Positions 30,390 to 39,999 of a stretch of 64,000 nt of DNA are shown in pieces (position 1 is the first letter of the stretch; each line of letters begins with the position of its first letter). The stretch comes from Euglena gracilis (lineage: Eukaryota > Euglenida > Euglenophyceae > Euglenales): the NCBI GenBank assembly GCA_039621445.1, contig CP154956.1, positions 8,059,443 to 8,123,442 on the forward strand, given 5' to 3'. Position numbers and translations under genes: made by a program. The notes under the pieces were generated by a model. The model did no database searches. It worked only from the letters and a program-made list of their open reading frames with translations, and had not been told where the DNA came from.

Positions 30390-30554
30390 CTGACACACAG
30401 CCCCCTGCCCAGGGAGCTGTCCTTATTGCCTGTTGGCAATTTTTCTGAGTTTTTTTTTTTAGAGATGTGTATGTTTATCAAATCGGTCAGCATCGGCTGG
30501 GGCGCATTATTTGGAGGGGGTGATGGCAGTGGACTTGGCCTGGGTAATGATTGG

Positions 30555-30690
30555 AGGTAAGGCCAGGGGGCCGACCTTTTGGGGGCCAAGTTTGCATGTT
30601 CAGAATTGTGGCAGCCATGTGCAAAAGGCCAACTTTAGGGGGCCAAGTTTGCATGTAAGGAGGAGGGGGGCCAGGGGGGAGGTACTCTGT
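30555..30690. repeat. GGGGGCCAAGTTTGCATGT dispersed unit (copies 1-2)
   Basis: GGGGGCCAAGTTTGCATGTT at about 30580 and GGGGGCCAAGTTTGCATGTA at 30637 lie in tandem, joined by AGAATTGTGGCAGCCATG. The same pair lies near 43.85-43.94 kb. Both ends adjoin AAGGAGGAGGGGGGCC. Confidence 0.7.
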
Positions 30691-30719
30691 CTCAATTAAC
30701 ACCAGTCCGTCCACAAAAA

Positions 30720-31800
30720 AGGCAAGCATGGAGCCGTAAAAACCTAGGAGGGGGGCAAATAACTGCGGGGCTTACCTGACAGTTTACCTGTACCTGGCAG
30801 TTCTGGGCATATGGTCTCTCTTTCCCTTGATTCCCATTCATGACCTTGACTTCAGGGCTTATGGCATCGACTCTGACGCAAGGCGCCCCTCCCAACCCTC
30901 AGGTGTGGCCGGAAGTCAAAAGCAGATTGAATCGGCTCTGGTTTCTCATTTCTCGGGTTTTCTTTGGTGTTGGTGCTAGTATTCTAGGCCCTGCATATCA
31001 AGGCAAAGGAAGCATACTTACTCATCCCAGGGATGGCTGTTGCGCACTTTCGTAGAAGGTCCAGTAACAAAAAAGGATTTAACAAAAGACTGAAATGAAA
31101 GGAAATACTGCTTTAAAGAAAATTTGAATATATACCGAAAGAAATGGAAAAACACACACCATTGTTTTTCCTTCAAGTCCACGAAACTTGGTGGGTTGAT
31201 ATATTTTTTGGGGGGTTTATGTTTGCAATGTTTGTACACATATAAATATATTTGCAATATATTTGTATATATTTCTGCATTGATGAAAATGTCAGCCTCT
31301 GGCATGTGGAGCAAACACTGCAAAAGTTAAAAACCGCCTGGGGGCTTTGCTCAGGTGGCCAAATACAACTCCCCCTCTGGGGAAACACCGACAGGCGCTG
31401 TGTTGGCAGGTGGTGGGGGGGGGGAGTGACCGAAAGTCAACTAAAGCCACGATACCCTCCTTAGAATGATCCTGGCTGCCAAGTGTTTGAAATCCAGCCC
31501 ATGTGCGAAAATGGGGGGTTTTATTGCTGGGAGTTTATGAGCATTTCAAAAAATTTTCCATTTTACACTTATAAAAAAATATAAGATATGTCAGTATTAC
31601 GAATAATGTGTGTCACAATAGTAAAAAGCAAAAAAAGTATCACAGAAAATGAGATGAATTAATGTATGGTTGAATCCTCACCACCACAAAAAAAAACCTC
31701 AAAAATGAGGAAATTGCCTCCCTCGGGGTCTTGGTCGATTCAACAAACACCAAAAAAGGGGGGAAATTACATTTTGCTATCTGACTAACTTTCTTCACCA
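30720..31800. other. AT-richer stretch, nothing recognised
   Basis: Between the GGGGGCCAAGTTTGC units and the next module there are mostly AT-rich, unordered bases. A possible acceptor/donor pair could not be joined to any good frame. AATAAA-like words occur but without a neighbouring stop-bearing exon. Confidence 0.35.
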
Positions 31801-31819
31801 CAATTGCACAACATAAACC

Positions 31820-32235
31820 CCCATTTAGACCGACCCCCCCCCCCCGCGTTTACATCGATCCCCCAGAAAAAGCAGAAGAAATCCATCTAAACTGACACCC
31901 CCCCCCCATTTACACTAAACTCTGGGAGGGAAAAAAAAGCAGAAATCCATTTACACCGACCCCTTCTCTTTGCATCTGGTGCACAGCAAAAGAAAGCACA
32001 AAAAGCACAAAGAGGTCGAAATAAACACAAAAAGAGCGTTTAGGCTAACTAGCATCGACCTTTTGGCGAAATATGAACAGATGGCAGTTGTTTATTGGGA
32101 TATGCGCGCACGCTTTGTCCCCCCCAGTCGAATATCTTCCGACCCCCCCCCCCATTTATACCGACCTCCCTCGGATTTCAAGAAATGTGAAAGCGACATA
32201 CAACCCGTCAGTCAGTGTAAATGGGGGGGTTACCT
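31820..32235. repeat. module with CATTTA(G/C)ACCGACCCCC words (copy 2)
   Basis: Same order as the 14.46-14.86 kb copy: C-run ends with CCCATTTAGACCGACCCC, AGAAGAAATCCAT, TTTGCATCTGGTGCACAGC, AAAGCACAAAGAGGTC, AGCATCGACCTTTTGGCG, GTTGTTTATTGGGATATG, GATTTCAAGAAATGTGAAAG and a GTGTAAATGGGGGGG end. The right word is the reverse complement of the left word. Confidence 0.75.
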
Positions 32236-32239
32236 AAAA

Positions 32240-32458
32240 CGGACAAATTGTTTGAAAAAAGATTCAGAACATTCGGTAGTCAGCAGAAGGGTTGGCCCCT
32301 CGGAGAGGTTGAAGCCAGCCATACCATCAATGTCTGTTTTCGCCAAGCACCAACAATCCTTCAAACACATATACCACATGCAGAAATACCAAATCATGAA
32401 GATGGTGGCTTTTTCATGTTTAGCCCTCTGCGGACCAAAAAGCAACAATGCTCAATAA
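32240..32458 (+). pseudogene. coding-like tail of a 162-codon open frame
   Basis: The plus strand is open from 31970, but the first half lies inside the module above. The later half reads YLKRTNCLKKDSEHSVVSRR, then AIPSMSVFAKHQQSFKHIYH, then MKMVAFSCLALCGPKSNNAQ and a TAA. It is protein-like with AT-rich codons, no splice context, and opposite to gene A. It may be a mobile-element remnant or chance. Confidence 0.2.
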
Positions 32459-32949
32459 GTACAAACTCATGGTGCCTGCAGAGCAAGCCAGCTTTAGGGA
32501 ACCAATTTGGCACATAAGAAAGGGGAGGGGCCAAACTGAAAGAGAAAAAGACATACATCGAAGGGGCTTCTTCAAAAAATGACTCTTTTGGGCACAGAGG
32601 GAGGGCAAAAACCTGAAACGCCAAAGTCAACACCCAGGCATGAGGTGTTGTTGGCGGCTTGGATGTCTCCAGCAACTTGATTGGAGGGAACTTCCCGGTC
32701 TTCAATTGCCGAATGCAGGGCTGTCTGAGGAAGCCTCTTGGGGGGCAGAAAAATCGTCATTGAAAAATGCCAACAGATGTGGTGTCAGAAAATCCTGTTT
32801 GGACACAAAATACGGGTGCATCCAAACAACAGTGTTGGCAACCCTCAACCTCACCCAACCAGGGTTGAACAGGAAAGGCTGGTGGGGGTGAGTGGTCAAC
32901 AACCCCCCCCCCCCCACTCACTCTTGTTCTTTGCAAAAGAAAACAAGGC

Positions 32950-33225
32950 GCAAATAGAATGTTCCTTTGGCGCCGAAAGAAAATAATAATAATAAACCAA
33001 AAAACGGCCCTGGAACAATGGGAAGGGGTGGTGGGAGGGAGGTCGATCCTCCCAACGCACCCATAGGGTTACCAGGATTCCCATTCAGCCCTGCCCAGGG
33101 CAGAACGGGAAGGCCTGGTGGGGGGGGGGGTGGTCGACCCCCCCCACCCGGGGTGGGGGGTGGTCGACCCCCCCACCCGGGGTGGGTTGACCCCCCCCCC
33201 ACCCATCACAGCATTTTCACCGATT
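32950..33225. repeat. module with GGTCGACCCCCC word, tandem
   Basis: GGAGGTCGATCCTCCCAACG is followed by CACCCATAGGGTTACCAGG. Two tandem units of GGTGGTCGACCCCCCCACC and GGGGTGGG occur at about 33130-33200, ending in CCCACCCATCACAGC. The interior holds TTCCTTTGGCGCCGAAAGAA. It matches 17.72-17.91 and partly 33.65-33.76 kb. Confidence 0.65.
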
Positions 33226-33589
33226 TCGGGAAAATGGGGATTTTGGCCAGAAAATTTTTTGAATTTTTTTTTAAAAAAGAACCCAAAACACATGATTTTT
33301 TGATGGAAAACCACATTTTTTTTCACAAAAAAATCTCAAAAAATTTCAGGGTTAAAAATTGGTACTTTTTAGGGGGGGGGTGAAAAAAAATGACAGGTCA
33401 AAAAAGTGGACAAAGTTTTGGCACAGCCAAATTTTACTTACATTTTTTCTCGTTGAAATTTTTTGGACTTTCAATGGCATTTTTGCTTTAAAAACCTCTC
33501 AAAATCAACATTTTGAGAAAATGTCGAATTTTTGGAAGGTGTGAAAAAATGGGGGTTTGGGTGGTTTTGGGGGGACCCCCTGTATGGGT

Positions 33590-33770
33590 CCCAAAATAGG
33601 TCAAAAAAACACCCGGCGCCGAAGGCGCCAGAAAATTTTTTTCGGGTCCAAAAATTGGTGCTCCCGGAAATACGGGAAGAGGTGGTGGGGGGGGGTCGAC
33701 CCCCTCCTCCTGGGTGCCTTGGAGTGTCGGCCCAGACAGCCACCCCCCCCCCATGGTGGGGTGAGCCTTG
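33590..33770. repeat. GGCGCCGAAGGCGCC hairpin and GGTCGACCCCC module
   Basis: CCCGGCGCCGAAGGCGCCAG near 33612 is a perfect short hairpin. It is followed by GGGGGGTCGACCCCCTCCTC and CCCAGACAGCCACCCCCCCC. The hairpin recurs in variants near 16.1, 23.86, 25.08, 49.28 and 53.66 kb. Confidence 0.55.
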
Positions 33771-33837
33771 CATTAAAACTCAGCCTGTCTCGGACCCGGG
33801 CCCCCTGGGGGCCTTCAAATTAAAAAAAATGAAAAAA

Positions 33838-34236
33838 AACAATAAATCCCCCGGTATATATTTGGACGGGATTTCAAGACCCTCAGGGGGGGCTTTATTT
33901 GGGGGGGGGGCTTTATATTTGGGGGGAAATCAAAATTTTCCGGGTGGCCCCTATGACCTTTGCTGGCCTTGAATTGTGGCCAAACTCCAATTTTATGCCA
34001 AATTTTCGGTGTACCTCCTATTTTCTGCATAAATGTGCAATTATTATCCAAAAAGAGAGCATCTCTGGTGAAAAAAATGCTGTATGCACCCAAATTTTTT
34101 CACCTTTTTCCTGAAGAACACCAGTGTCCGGCTCCACGTCAGGGTGGGGGGAGGGCTTTATATTTGGGCGGCAAAACCAAACCCCCACGGGGGGGGGCTT
34201 TATATTTGGGGGGGGGCGTTATATTTGGGGGGTTTT
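33838..34236. repeat. TTATATTTGGGGG element (copy 2)
   Basis: CCCGGTATATATTTGGACGG, GGATTTCAAGACCCTCAGG, TTTATATTTGGGGGG and CCAATTTTATGCCAAATTTTC appear in the same order as at 11.12-11.51 kb, through CAGTGTCCGGCTCCACGTC to a final TTATATTTGGGGGG. Two copies about 22.7 kb apart in the same orientation. Confidence 0.75.
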
Positions 34237-34239
34237 ACC

Positions 34240-34459
34240 TGTTACATATACTTATACATTATAATATTATAAATATTTTATACATTATATTATATAATTT
34301 TCTATATATTAGATCATTTTATATATAATATAGTTGATTTATGATATATATATATATATAATTTACGTATTACATATTATATATTACATATTATGTATTA
34401 TGAATTTTATATACATATTATTTGTATTATATTATATATTGTATAGTATATAATATAAG

Positions 34460-34495
<36 letters not shown>

Positions 34496-34496
34496 T
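34240..34496. repeat. TA-rich microsatellite with (CA)n
   Basis: Irregular TATATA/ATTATA repeats, then about 15 CA units at 34465-34491. It lies just downstream (in transcription) of the probable first exon of gene A. Confidence 0.9.
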
Positions 34497-34550
34497 ATAT
34501 ACATTCTTAAAAAAAATTGAAAAATCATTTAATGAATAAAAATCAAGCTT

Positions 34551-34643
34551 TCCAGCCAGCCCTGGCCAGGAGTCCCGGCGGCCAAACGAGCCCGCCCGCT
34601 GCCGGGAGCTCAGAAAGGGGTCGTCCGCCATCGCGTCCGCCAT
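34551..34643 (-). CDS. gene A probable first coding exon (ATG at 34643)
   Basis: The minus strand has CCCATGGCGGACGCGATGG and reads MADAMADDPFLSSRQRAGSF then GRRDSWPGLAG before GC content collapses. An initiator-like Ala second codon, a second nearby Met and acidic then basic/Ser-rich residues are typical of an N-terminus. The frame is also open and Pro-rich upstream (CCTTGCAG with CCTTTCC could be an acceptor), so an internal exon is possible and would join this gene to others further right. No GT donor lies at the composition edge. The stop-bearing exon at 39.7 kb supports a gene boundary. Confidence 0.5.
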
Positions 34644-34959
34644 GGGCAGGGGCCCCGAGGGAGGCGGAGGGGGCCGGCGGGGAGGAAAGGCTGCAAGGAG
34701 GCGGAGAGCCAGCGGTGGGCAATGTACGGGGGAAGGGGGACCCCCCCCCCCCGAGGAGGCTGTAGGCCGACTAAGTTCAATTGCACTGTTTAGCCGTGCC
34801 TTCATGGGGAGCCAGATGATGGTGCCATTCAGGCAAAAGTTGAAGATTTTGGGCGGATGCACCATTTTTTTCACCAGAGATGTGCCCTTTTGGATAATAA
34901 TTGCCGAAGTTTGGGGGAAATAGGAGGTACACACCGGAAAGTTGGCATACCCGCCCCCC

Positions 34960-35165
34960 CCCCCTTGTCGTACGACTACCTCCCCCCCCCCTCTTGTTGT
35001 TGACACGCCAATGTTCCAGGAGAGTGCCGTTGACACGGGGTGTGTGTCAACGACATACCATGTCAATGTCACTGTGATTCAATAGGTAGTGTTCCAGAAA
35101 AGTGTCGTTGACACGGGGGGTGTGTCAACGACACGCCGTGTCAACGACAAGGGGGGGGGAGGTAT
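34960..35165. repeat. module with TGTCAACGACA / GTTGACACGGGG words
   Basis: CTTGTCGTACGACTACC and CTTGTTGTTGACACGCC follow C runs. GCCGTTGACACGGGGTGTG, GTGTCAACGACA and GTCGTTGACACGGGGGGTGT follow, and CCGTGTCAACGACAAGGGGG closes it. The word is inverted several times, so multiple alternative hairpins are possible. Confidence 0.7.
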
Positions 35166-35599
35166 ATTGTTGCAAGGAGGACAGAATGCAGTCACTTCCG
35201 TGGAGCATTTTCAGCATGGGGGTGGTGACAGGGTTTGAAAATGGGGTGGGGTGTTTTGGCAAAATACAACTATCCACCCCCGGGGTTGAAGTTGTGGGGT
35301 GAGGGGGGGGGGGGGGGGTTTAGAGTGTCGAAGGGGGTTTAGAAGTGTGGATAAGTGGGGTGGTATTGTTAATGGGAATGGATGGGGAAATTTTTTGGAT
35401 TGGTAAAAATGGACGATTTTTGATCGTTCTCAAAAGGGGGTTAGTCGTGACCCAGAGGAGGGTTTGATAATGGGTTTTGAAAAGAGTGGGGGGGTTTTGG
35501 GCCAGGAAACGCCCACTCGCCCATCCACCCCGGGGTTGAACTTATTATTTAGCATTTGGCTGGGATTTGTGCTCATATGAAATGCATAACTACAGATAC

Positions 35600-35965
35600 T
35601 AAACCCCCCCCCACTTATAAACCCCCCGGGGTTAGTAGGATCCGGTTTGGTTGGTCGGCCGAAGGGGGGGGGTTTATAAGTGGGGGGGGGGGGGTTATAA
35701 GTCCTGGAATTGTTGGTGAAAATCTAAACCCCAAAAATGACCCCGAAACCCTCCCAAATTGGCAATTTTTTTGGCAAATTTGGTCAAAAATGGCATTTTT
35801 GATGATGGTCGATCTCAAAAAAGGGCCAAAAAATCAGTTTTTGGTGGTTTGCGGCCGAAAAAATCGTCCCCAGCGGCTTTCATTTCTCTTCCCCGAAGGG
35901 GGGGGGTTTAGTCGGCCCGAGGGGGGGGGTTAGTAAGTGGGGGGGGTTATAAGTGGGGGGGGGGG
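35600..35965. repeat. CACTTATAA(A)CCCC module (copy 1)
   Basis: CCCCCCACTTATAAACCCCC starts it, TTTATAAGTGGGGGG and GTTATAAGTGGGGGGGG close its parts, and the interior is the shared core AAAAATCAGTTTTTGGTGG, GCGGCCGAAAAAATCGTCCC and CAGCGGCTTTCATTTCTC. A copy that looks about as long and nearly identical starts at 37503, so one is a recent duplicate. Confidence 0.85.
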
Positions 35966-36154
35966 GTTACAGATATCTACTGATAACTGCGAATAAATTT
36001 GAATCCTCCAAATGCTGATAACTATAGATAAATACTGACAATCCAAAACTTCAAATATCCACAACTGCAGATAACTGATAATTACGGATAAGCCAAAATT
36101 TTTGACCCGAGTACATATGAAGCTCACCGATTCCTTGGCCAACTTGGGTCACTT

Positions 36155-36360
36155 TTGGCTACATCTGGCCACTCTTGGCTGCTTTTTGCTGCTTCTGGCT
36201 GCTTTTAGGATACTTCTGGCACTTTTTGGTCACTTCTGGCTATTCTGACTTCTTTTGGCCCTTTTTTTTGTCTCACATTTGGCCGCATTCGACTGCTTTT
36301 GGTCACTTTTGGCTGCTTGTGGCTGATTCTGGCCGCTTTTGGCTGCCTTTGCTTGTTTCT
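36155..36360. repeat. phased GGCTGCTTTTGG degenerate tandem repeat
   Basis: Units like TTTTGGCTGCTTGTGGCTG and ACTTTTGGCTACATCTGGCC recur about every 10-12 bases. All are C/T-rich on this strand with TTTT tracts one helical turn apart. Non-coding. Confidence 0.6.
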
Positions 36361-36704
36361 GTTCCCTATGTTTAGGCATTTTTGAGGCGACATTTTAACC
36401 AACTTTTTTATGTTTTCGGTGATCACAGCCATTTCTGGATGGACATCCCCAGTCAAAACAGGCATTTCTGCAACACGGATAACCACGGATAACTACGAAT
36501 AAGAATTTGATCCTCCAACTGTGGGTGAGCACCAATCCCTGCAGTATGGTTTGCCTCATGTCACCACCACGCAGGTTAAGAGCTCAGCACTACACAAACT
36601 TGGTTTTAAATTGGGGGGTGGGGCATGGTAAGCGCCCCCACCTCAATTCGGGTTATTTTTTTTGATATTTTTTTTGTATTATTATTTTGACAATACCGTG
36701 CTTG

Positions 36705-36780
36705 TGGCGACAAAACTAAACCCCCCAGGGGGGGCTTTATATTTGGGGGGGGGGGGCTTTATATTTGGGGGGGTTTAGCA
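36705..36780. repeat. short TTATATTTGGGGG module
   Basis: AAACTAAACCCCCCAGGGG is followed by two TTTATATTTGGGGGG units and GTTTAG. A reduced copy made mostly of end words. Confidence 0.6.
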
Positions 36781-36950
36781 AAATATGGAAGTGTTTCTGC
36801 ACTAACGTGTAAATGCACAAACTTGCCAGAAAAAACGAACCCTGTATCTTGGGTGAATCACTTCAGGGAAAAAACACCGGTGGGGAATAAATAGGTTTCT
36901 TCAGAGGGCGGATGCTTCTAATCAGTGTGCTCCTCTTTCGCCTGCTGGGC

Positions 36951-36994
36951 GGAAGGGAAGGGAAGGGAAGGGAAGGGAAGGGAAGGGAAGGGAA
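36951..36994. repeat. (GGGAA)n pentanucleotide microsatellite
   Basis: Eight perfect or near-perfect GGGAA units. The minus frame gives a repeated Phe-Pro-Ser-Leu pattern with no coding meaning. Confidence 0.95.
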
Positions 36995-37502
36995 CCACAA
37001 CATGGACCCTCCAACAACGAGACGCAAAACATTTAAAAAAAAACAAAAATAAATGGAAAAAAATGACGTAGAAAACTCAGAGATCACATAGAAAAATGTT
37101 CACCTTCTCTGGGGAAATTTTTTTGTCACACAACCATAATTTGATGTCATTTTGATAAAACCACACCAAGCCGAAATTCAAAAATGACAAAACTTGACAA
37201 AAATTCTTGGTCTCAGAGAAACTGGGGTCAAGACATGGAATTTTTCCAAACCAAAAAAAGTTTCATCTGACCCAGAAAAAAAATCAAAAAAATCTCCGGG
37301 GAAAAGAACACAAAAAAAGAACAAAAACACGTTTGCTCAACCCTGAATACGCTCATGCCCCCGGGCAATATATGACGTGGCCGGGGGCCATTTTTTTCTG
37401 CGACCAGAAATGGTTTTACAAAGCTGTAGCCAAGGACATTGCATCAACTCATTGCTCTTTCCTCTATTCGGTGTGGGAGAGTGGTCCTGACCCCCATCCC
37501 CT

Positions 37503-37895
37503 GTAACCCCCCCCACTTATAAACCCCCCGGGGTTAGTAGGATCCGGTTTGATTGGTCGGCCGAAGGGGGGGTTTATAAGTGGGGGGGGGGTTATAAAAC
37601 CTGGAATTGTTGGTGAAAATCCAAACCCCAAAAATGACCCCGAAACCCTCCCAAATTGGCAATTTTTTTGGCAAATTTGGTCAAAAATGGCATTTTTGAT
37701 GATGGCGATCTCAAAAAAGGGCCAAAAAATCAGTTTTTGGTGGTTTGCGGCCGAAAAAATCGTCCCCAGCGGCTTTCATTTTTCTTCCCCGAAGGGGGGG
37801 GGTTTATAAGTCCCGGTTTGGTTGATCGGCCCGAGGGGGGGTTGTAAGTGGGGGTGGTGGGTGTAAGTGGGGGGGGGTTATAAGTGGGGGGGGTT
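37503..37895. repeat. CACTTATAAACCCC module (copy 2)
   Basis: Same order and nearly the same bases as 35.60-35.96 kb: CCCCCACTTATAAACCCCCC, GTTAGTAGGATCCGGTTTG, CGGCCGAAGGGGG, then the core with TGGCATTTTTGATGATGG. The right end carries extra TTGTAAGTGGGGGTGG and GTTATAAGTGGGG units. Confidence 0.85.
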
Positions 37896-38909
37896 AGGGG
37901 CGGGGGGTGGGGGGCGGGGGGATGTTATTGTTTTTTTGGTTTTCTTCAAATAGGGCAAGGGCAGAGCACCCCCACCTAAACACCGCGACATGACTAAATT
38001 GACCGATCCTTTGCCCCCCTCCCAATCACCTTACTATTAAACGAAAAAATGCAATTCTGAGCCTTTGGGGCAAATTTTGCAAAAAATGCTCAAAAAAATT
38101 GCCGTGAAGCGCCGGAAGAAAGATTTGGGGAATCCTGGTGAATTACGAGGTCCGGACCAGGTTTTTTGACTCGCTTGATGGTGCCGTGCATGGTCGGCCA
38201 ACCCAGTGGCCCAGACCCACCATTTTCGAGATAATTTGAAAAATTCAATTCCTTGACCCTAAAACGGCCCAAATCGCTGAAACGGGCATGCAGTTGGCCC
38301 TGGTGGTCTATACTGGGTGATAGAGGATCCCAGAGGCTCTATATTAAGGTCCCCCAGTGATTTCCTTTGGTCCATTACCATTTTGAACACATTTCGAAAA
38401 CTTCGATTTTTGACCCGAAAATGTTCTCCCCCCCAAAAAACGACTTCATCAAAACAGGTCACATAAAAAGTATTTGGAGCAGGACAGCAATAACCCAGGC
38501 TAGCTGTGGGGTTACAGGGAAAATCAAAATACAGTCCGGTCGGAACTGGAACAAGGTCGAGTATGGTGATAATCTGCCATTTTCATTACGACCGAGGCCC
38601 GGGGGGGGGGGGGGGAGGTTGGTCACCCCCTTTTCCCCGTGAGCTTCGCCCTTACTCCAAAGAGATAAGAGCTCAGTGACCCCCACCAAAAGACCCGTGC
38701 AACTTCCAATTTTCTCAAATTGCATTCATTCATCAACTCTTGCTGTGGACTCTGCAACAAAGAAATGTGTTTGTTTAGAGGGTTGGGGATTAGGGAAAAA
38801 AAAGGCAAGGCACGGTACTGACGACGCGACAAAGTACGTTTCCCTACGGCGTCCTGATGTGTCGCGAGTCCCAGTGAGCCCCGAAGGCCCACACCACACC
38901 ACAATGGCT

Positions 38910-38972
38910 GAGCACATCGACACGCCGGCCTCGTGCAACCAACACGGTGTGTGTTGCGCAGGTGTATGTGTG
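38910..38972 (+). CDS. possible plus-strand short first exon
   Basis: An ATG in the context ACAATGG at 38912 opens MAEHIDTPASCNQHGVCCAG, and the exon would end GCGCAG before gtgtatg. It lies between the two minus-strand genes. The frame is also open upstream (RRPDVSRVPVSPEG). The minus strand over the same bases is open as well, so this is only a candidate; the TG microsatellite that follows could create the donor by chance. Confidence 0.2.
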
Positions 38973-39021
38973 TGTGTGTGTGTATCAGTGTGTGTGTCTG
39001 TGTGTGTGTGTGTGTGTGCAA
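38958..39021. repeat. (TG)n microsatellite
   Basis: TG units with ATCAGTG and CTG interruptions. Repeat only. Confidence 0.93.
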
Positions 39022-39234
39022 CAGAGACTGAGTGTGCGGTGATATTGTGCACGAGGGGTGTGCAAATGGCGATCACGTCAATGGGTGAGGTGCAATCCTC
39101 ACAGTTTGCAAAAAACCTCACAGCTGTGAATGTTGGTGGTTTCTTTGGGGGGGGGTTCGGGCCTGTTGTTGTTGTTCTTGTTGTTCTTCAAATAATGACC
39201 CCCATGACAGTCAAAATCTTAAGCTGGCTAGGCA

Positions 39235-39545
39235 GGGCTTTTTTTTAAGAACCCCTGGAAACGGTGCTCTGGGTGGAAAAAAATTCCGGCCGGACCACCC
39301 CCCACCTGGGATCCAGGGCCAGCCCTAAAATTTTTTTCGCGCCTGGCGGTGAATATTTCGTGGAAAATGGTCAAAAGAACTGCCAAAAATGGCGTTGTTG
39401 AGGGTTTTGGGGGGGTTGACCTCAGATTTAAGCTGAAGAAACCTAACCCACCCAGCTGGATTTTGATATTTTTTTGCCTGCTTTTTTGGCTTCCGGTCCG
39501 ATCCAGCTGCCCGCCGGCCAACACCCCTCCCCAGACTCGGTCGAA
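39235..39545. repeat. inverted copy of the CCAGCTGG(G/A)TTGGGC repeat
   Basis: AACCCACCCAGCTGGATTTT, GATCCAGCTGCCCGCCGGC and AATGGTCAAAAGAACTGCC occur in reverse order and orientation relative to the copy near 9.5 kb. Opens with a TTTTTTTTAAGAACCCCTGG junction after GGCAGGGC. Confidence 0.55.
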
Positions 39546-39606
39546 CTAAAAGAGTCGACAAACCAAATATATTTGTTTTTGTTTTGGGTTGCCTTCGCTT
39601 TCATTA

Positions 39607-39648
39607 TTTTATTATTTTATTGTTTTATTGTTTTATTGTTTGTTATTC
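39607..39648 (-). terminator. A-rich 3' region with repeated AATAAA-like words
   Basis: On the minus strand directly after a TAA stop come five or six CAATAAAA/AATAATAAAATG units. They include matches to the eukaryotic poly(A) signal AATAAA. The position, right after a stop in the best-looking terminal exon, supports a gene end. It could also be just an AT-rich pentamer repeat. Confidence 0.45.
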
Positions 39649-39654
39649 ATTAAT

Positions 39655-39852
39655 TTAGCGAAATATATCCGCACAGCGTGTTTTTTGGAGTAAAGGAGAG
39701 AAAATCGCTCGCGGCCAGTGAGGCTCCCACACACCCCTGCGGGCTGAGTGGCCTGCCGAATGAAAGTCGAGGGCAAAGAGGTTGCTGGTGACGTAGGGAG
39801 GGGGTGCCCTGCAAGGCGGCGAAAAGCAATGGTGCGAGGCTCCCGTTGAGGG
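39655..39852 (-). CDS. gene B probable last exon, ends at TAA
   Basis: The minus strand has CCCAAGCAG followed by 65 codons and a TAA at 39655. The frame reads PSTGASHHCFSPPCRAPPPY, then VTSNLFALDFHSAGHSARRG, then VWEPHWPRAIFSPLLQKTRC and ADIFR. The second half is convincingly protein. Both other minus frames are open too, but this one ends just before an AATAAA-rich stretch, which favours it. No domain is recognised. Assignment to gene B rests on strand and position; no exon of the winged-helix repeat type lies close. Confidence 0.45.
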   Translation of the reverse strand, partial: PSTGASHHCFSPPCRAPPPYVTSNLFALDFHSAGHSARRGVWEPHWPRAIFSPLLQKTRCADIFR

Positions 39853-39999
39853 CTGCTTGGGGAGGGGGACGTTGGCGGGTGGACCATTTGACAGACAGGG
39901 GGTGGTCACCGCCGGTGTGTGCAATTATGCACTTGTGCATCAGAACAAATATCAGATTGAAAACCTATTTATAAGAAATAATAGCATATAAATATCGGC

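Noticed and set aside
35600-37895. LTR retrotransposon with two direct LTRs
   Set aside because: The two direct copies have C-run/G-run palindromic ends, not TG...CA, and no gag-pol-like sequence lies between them.
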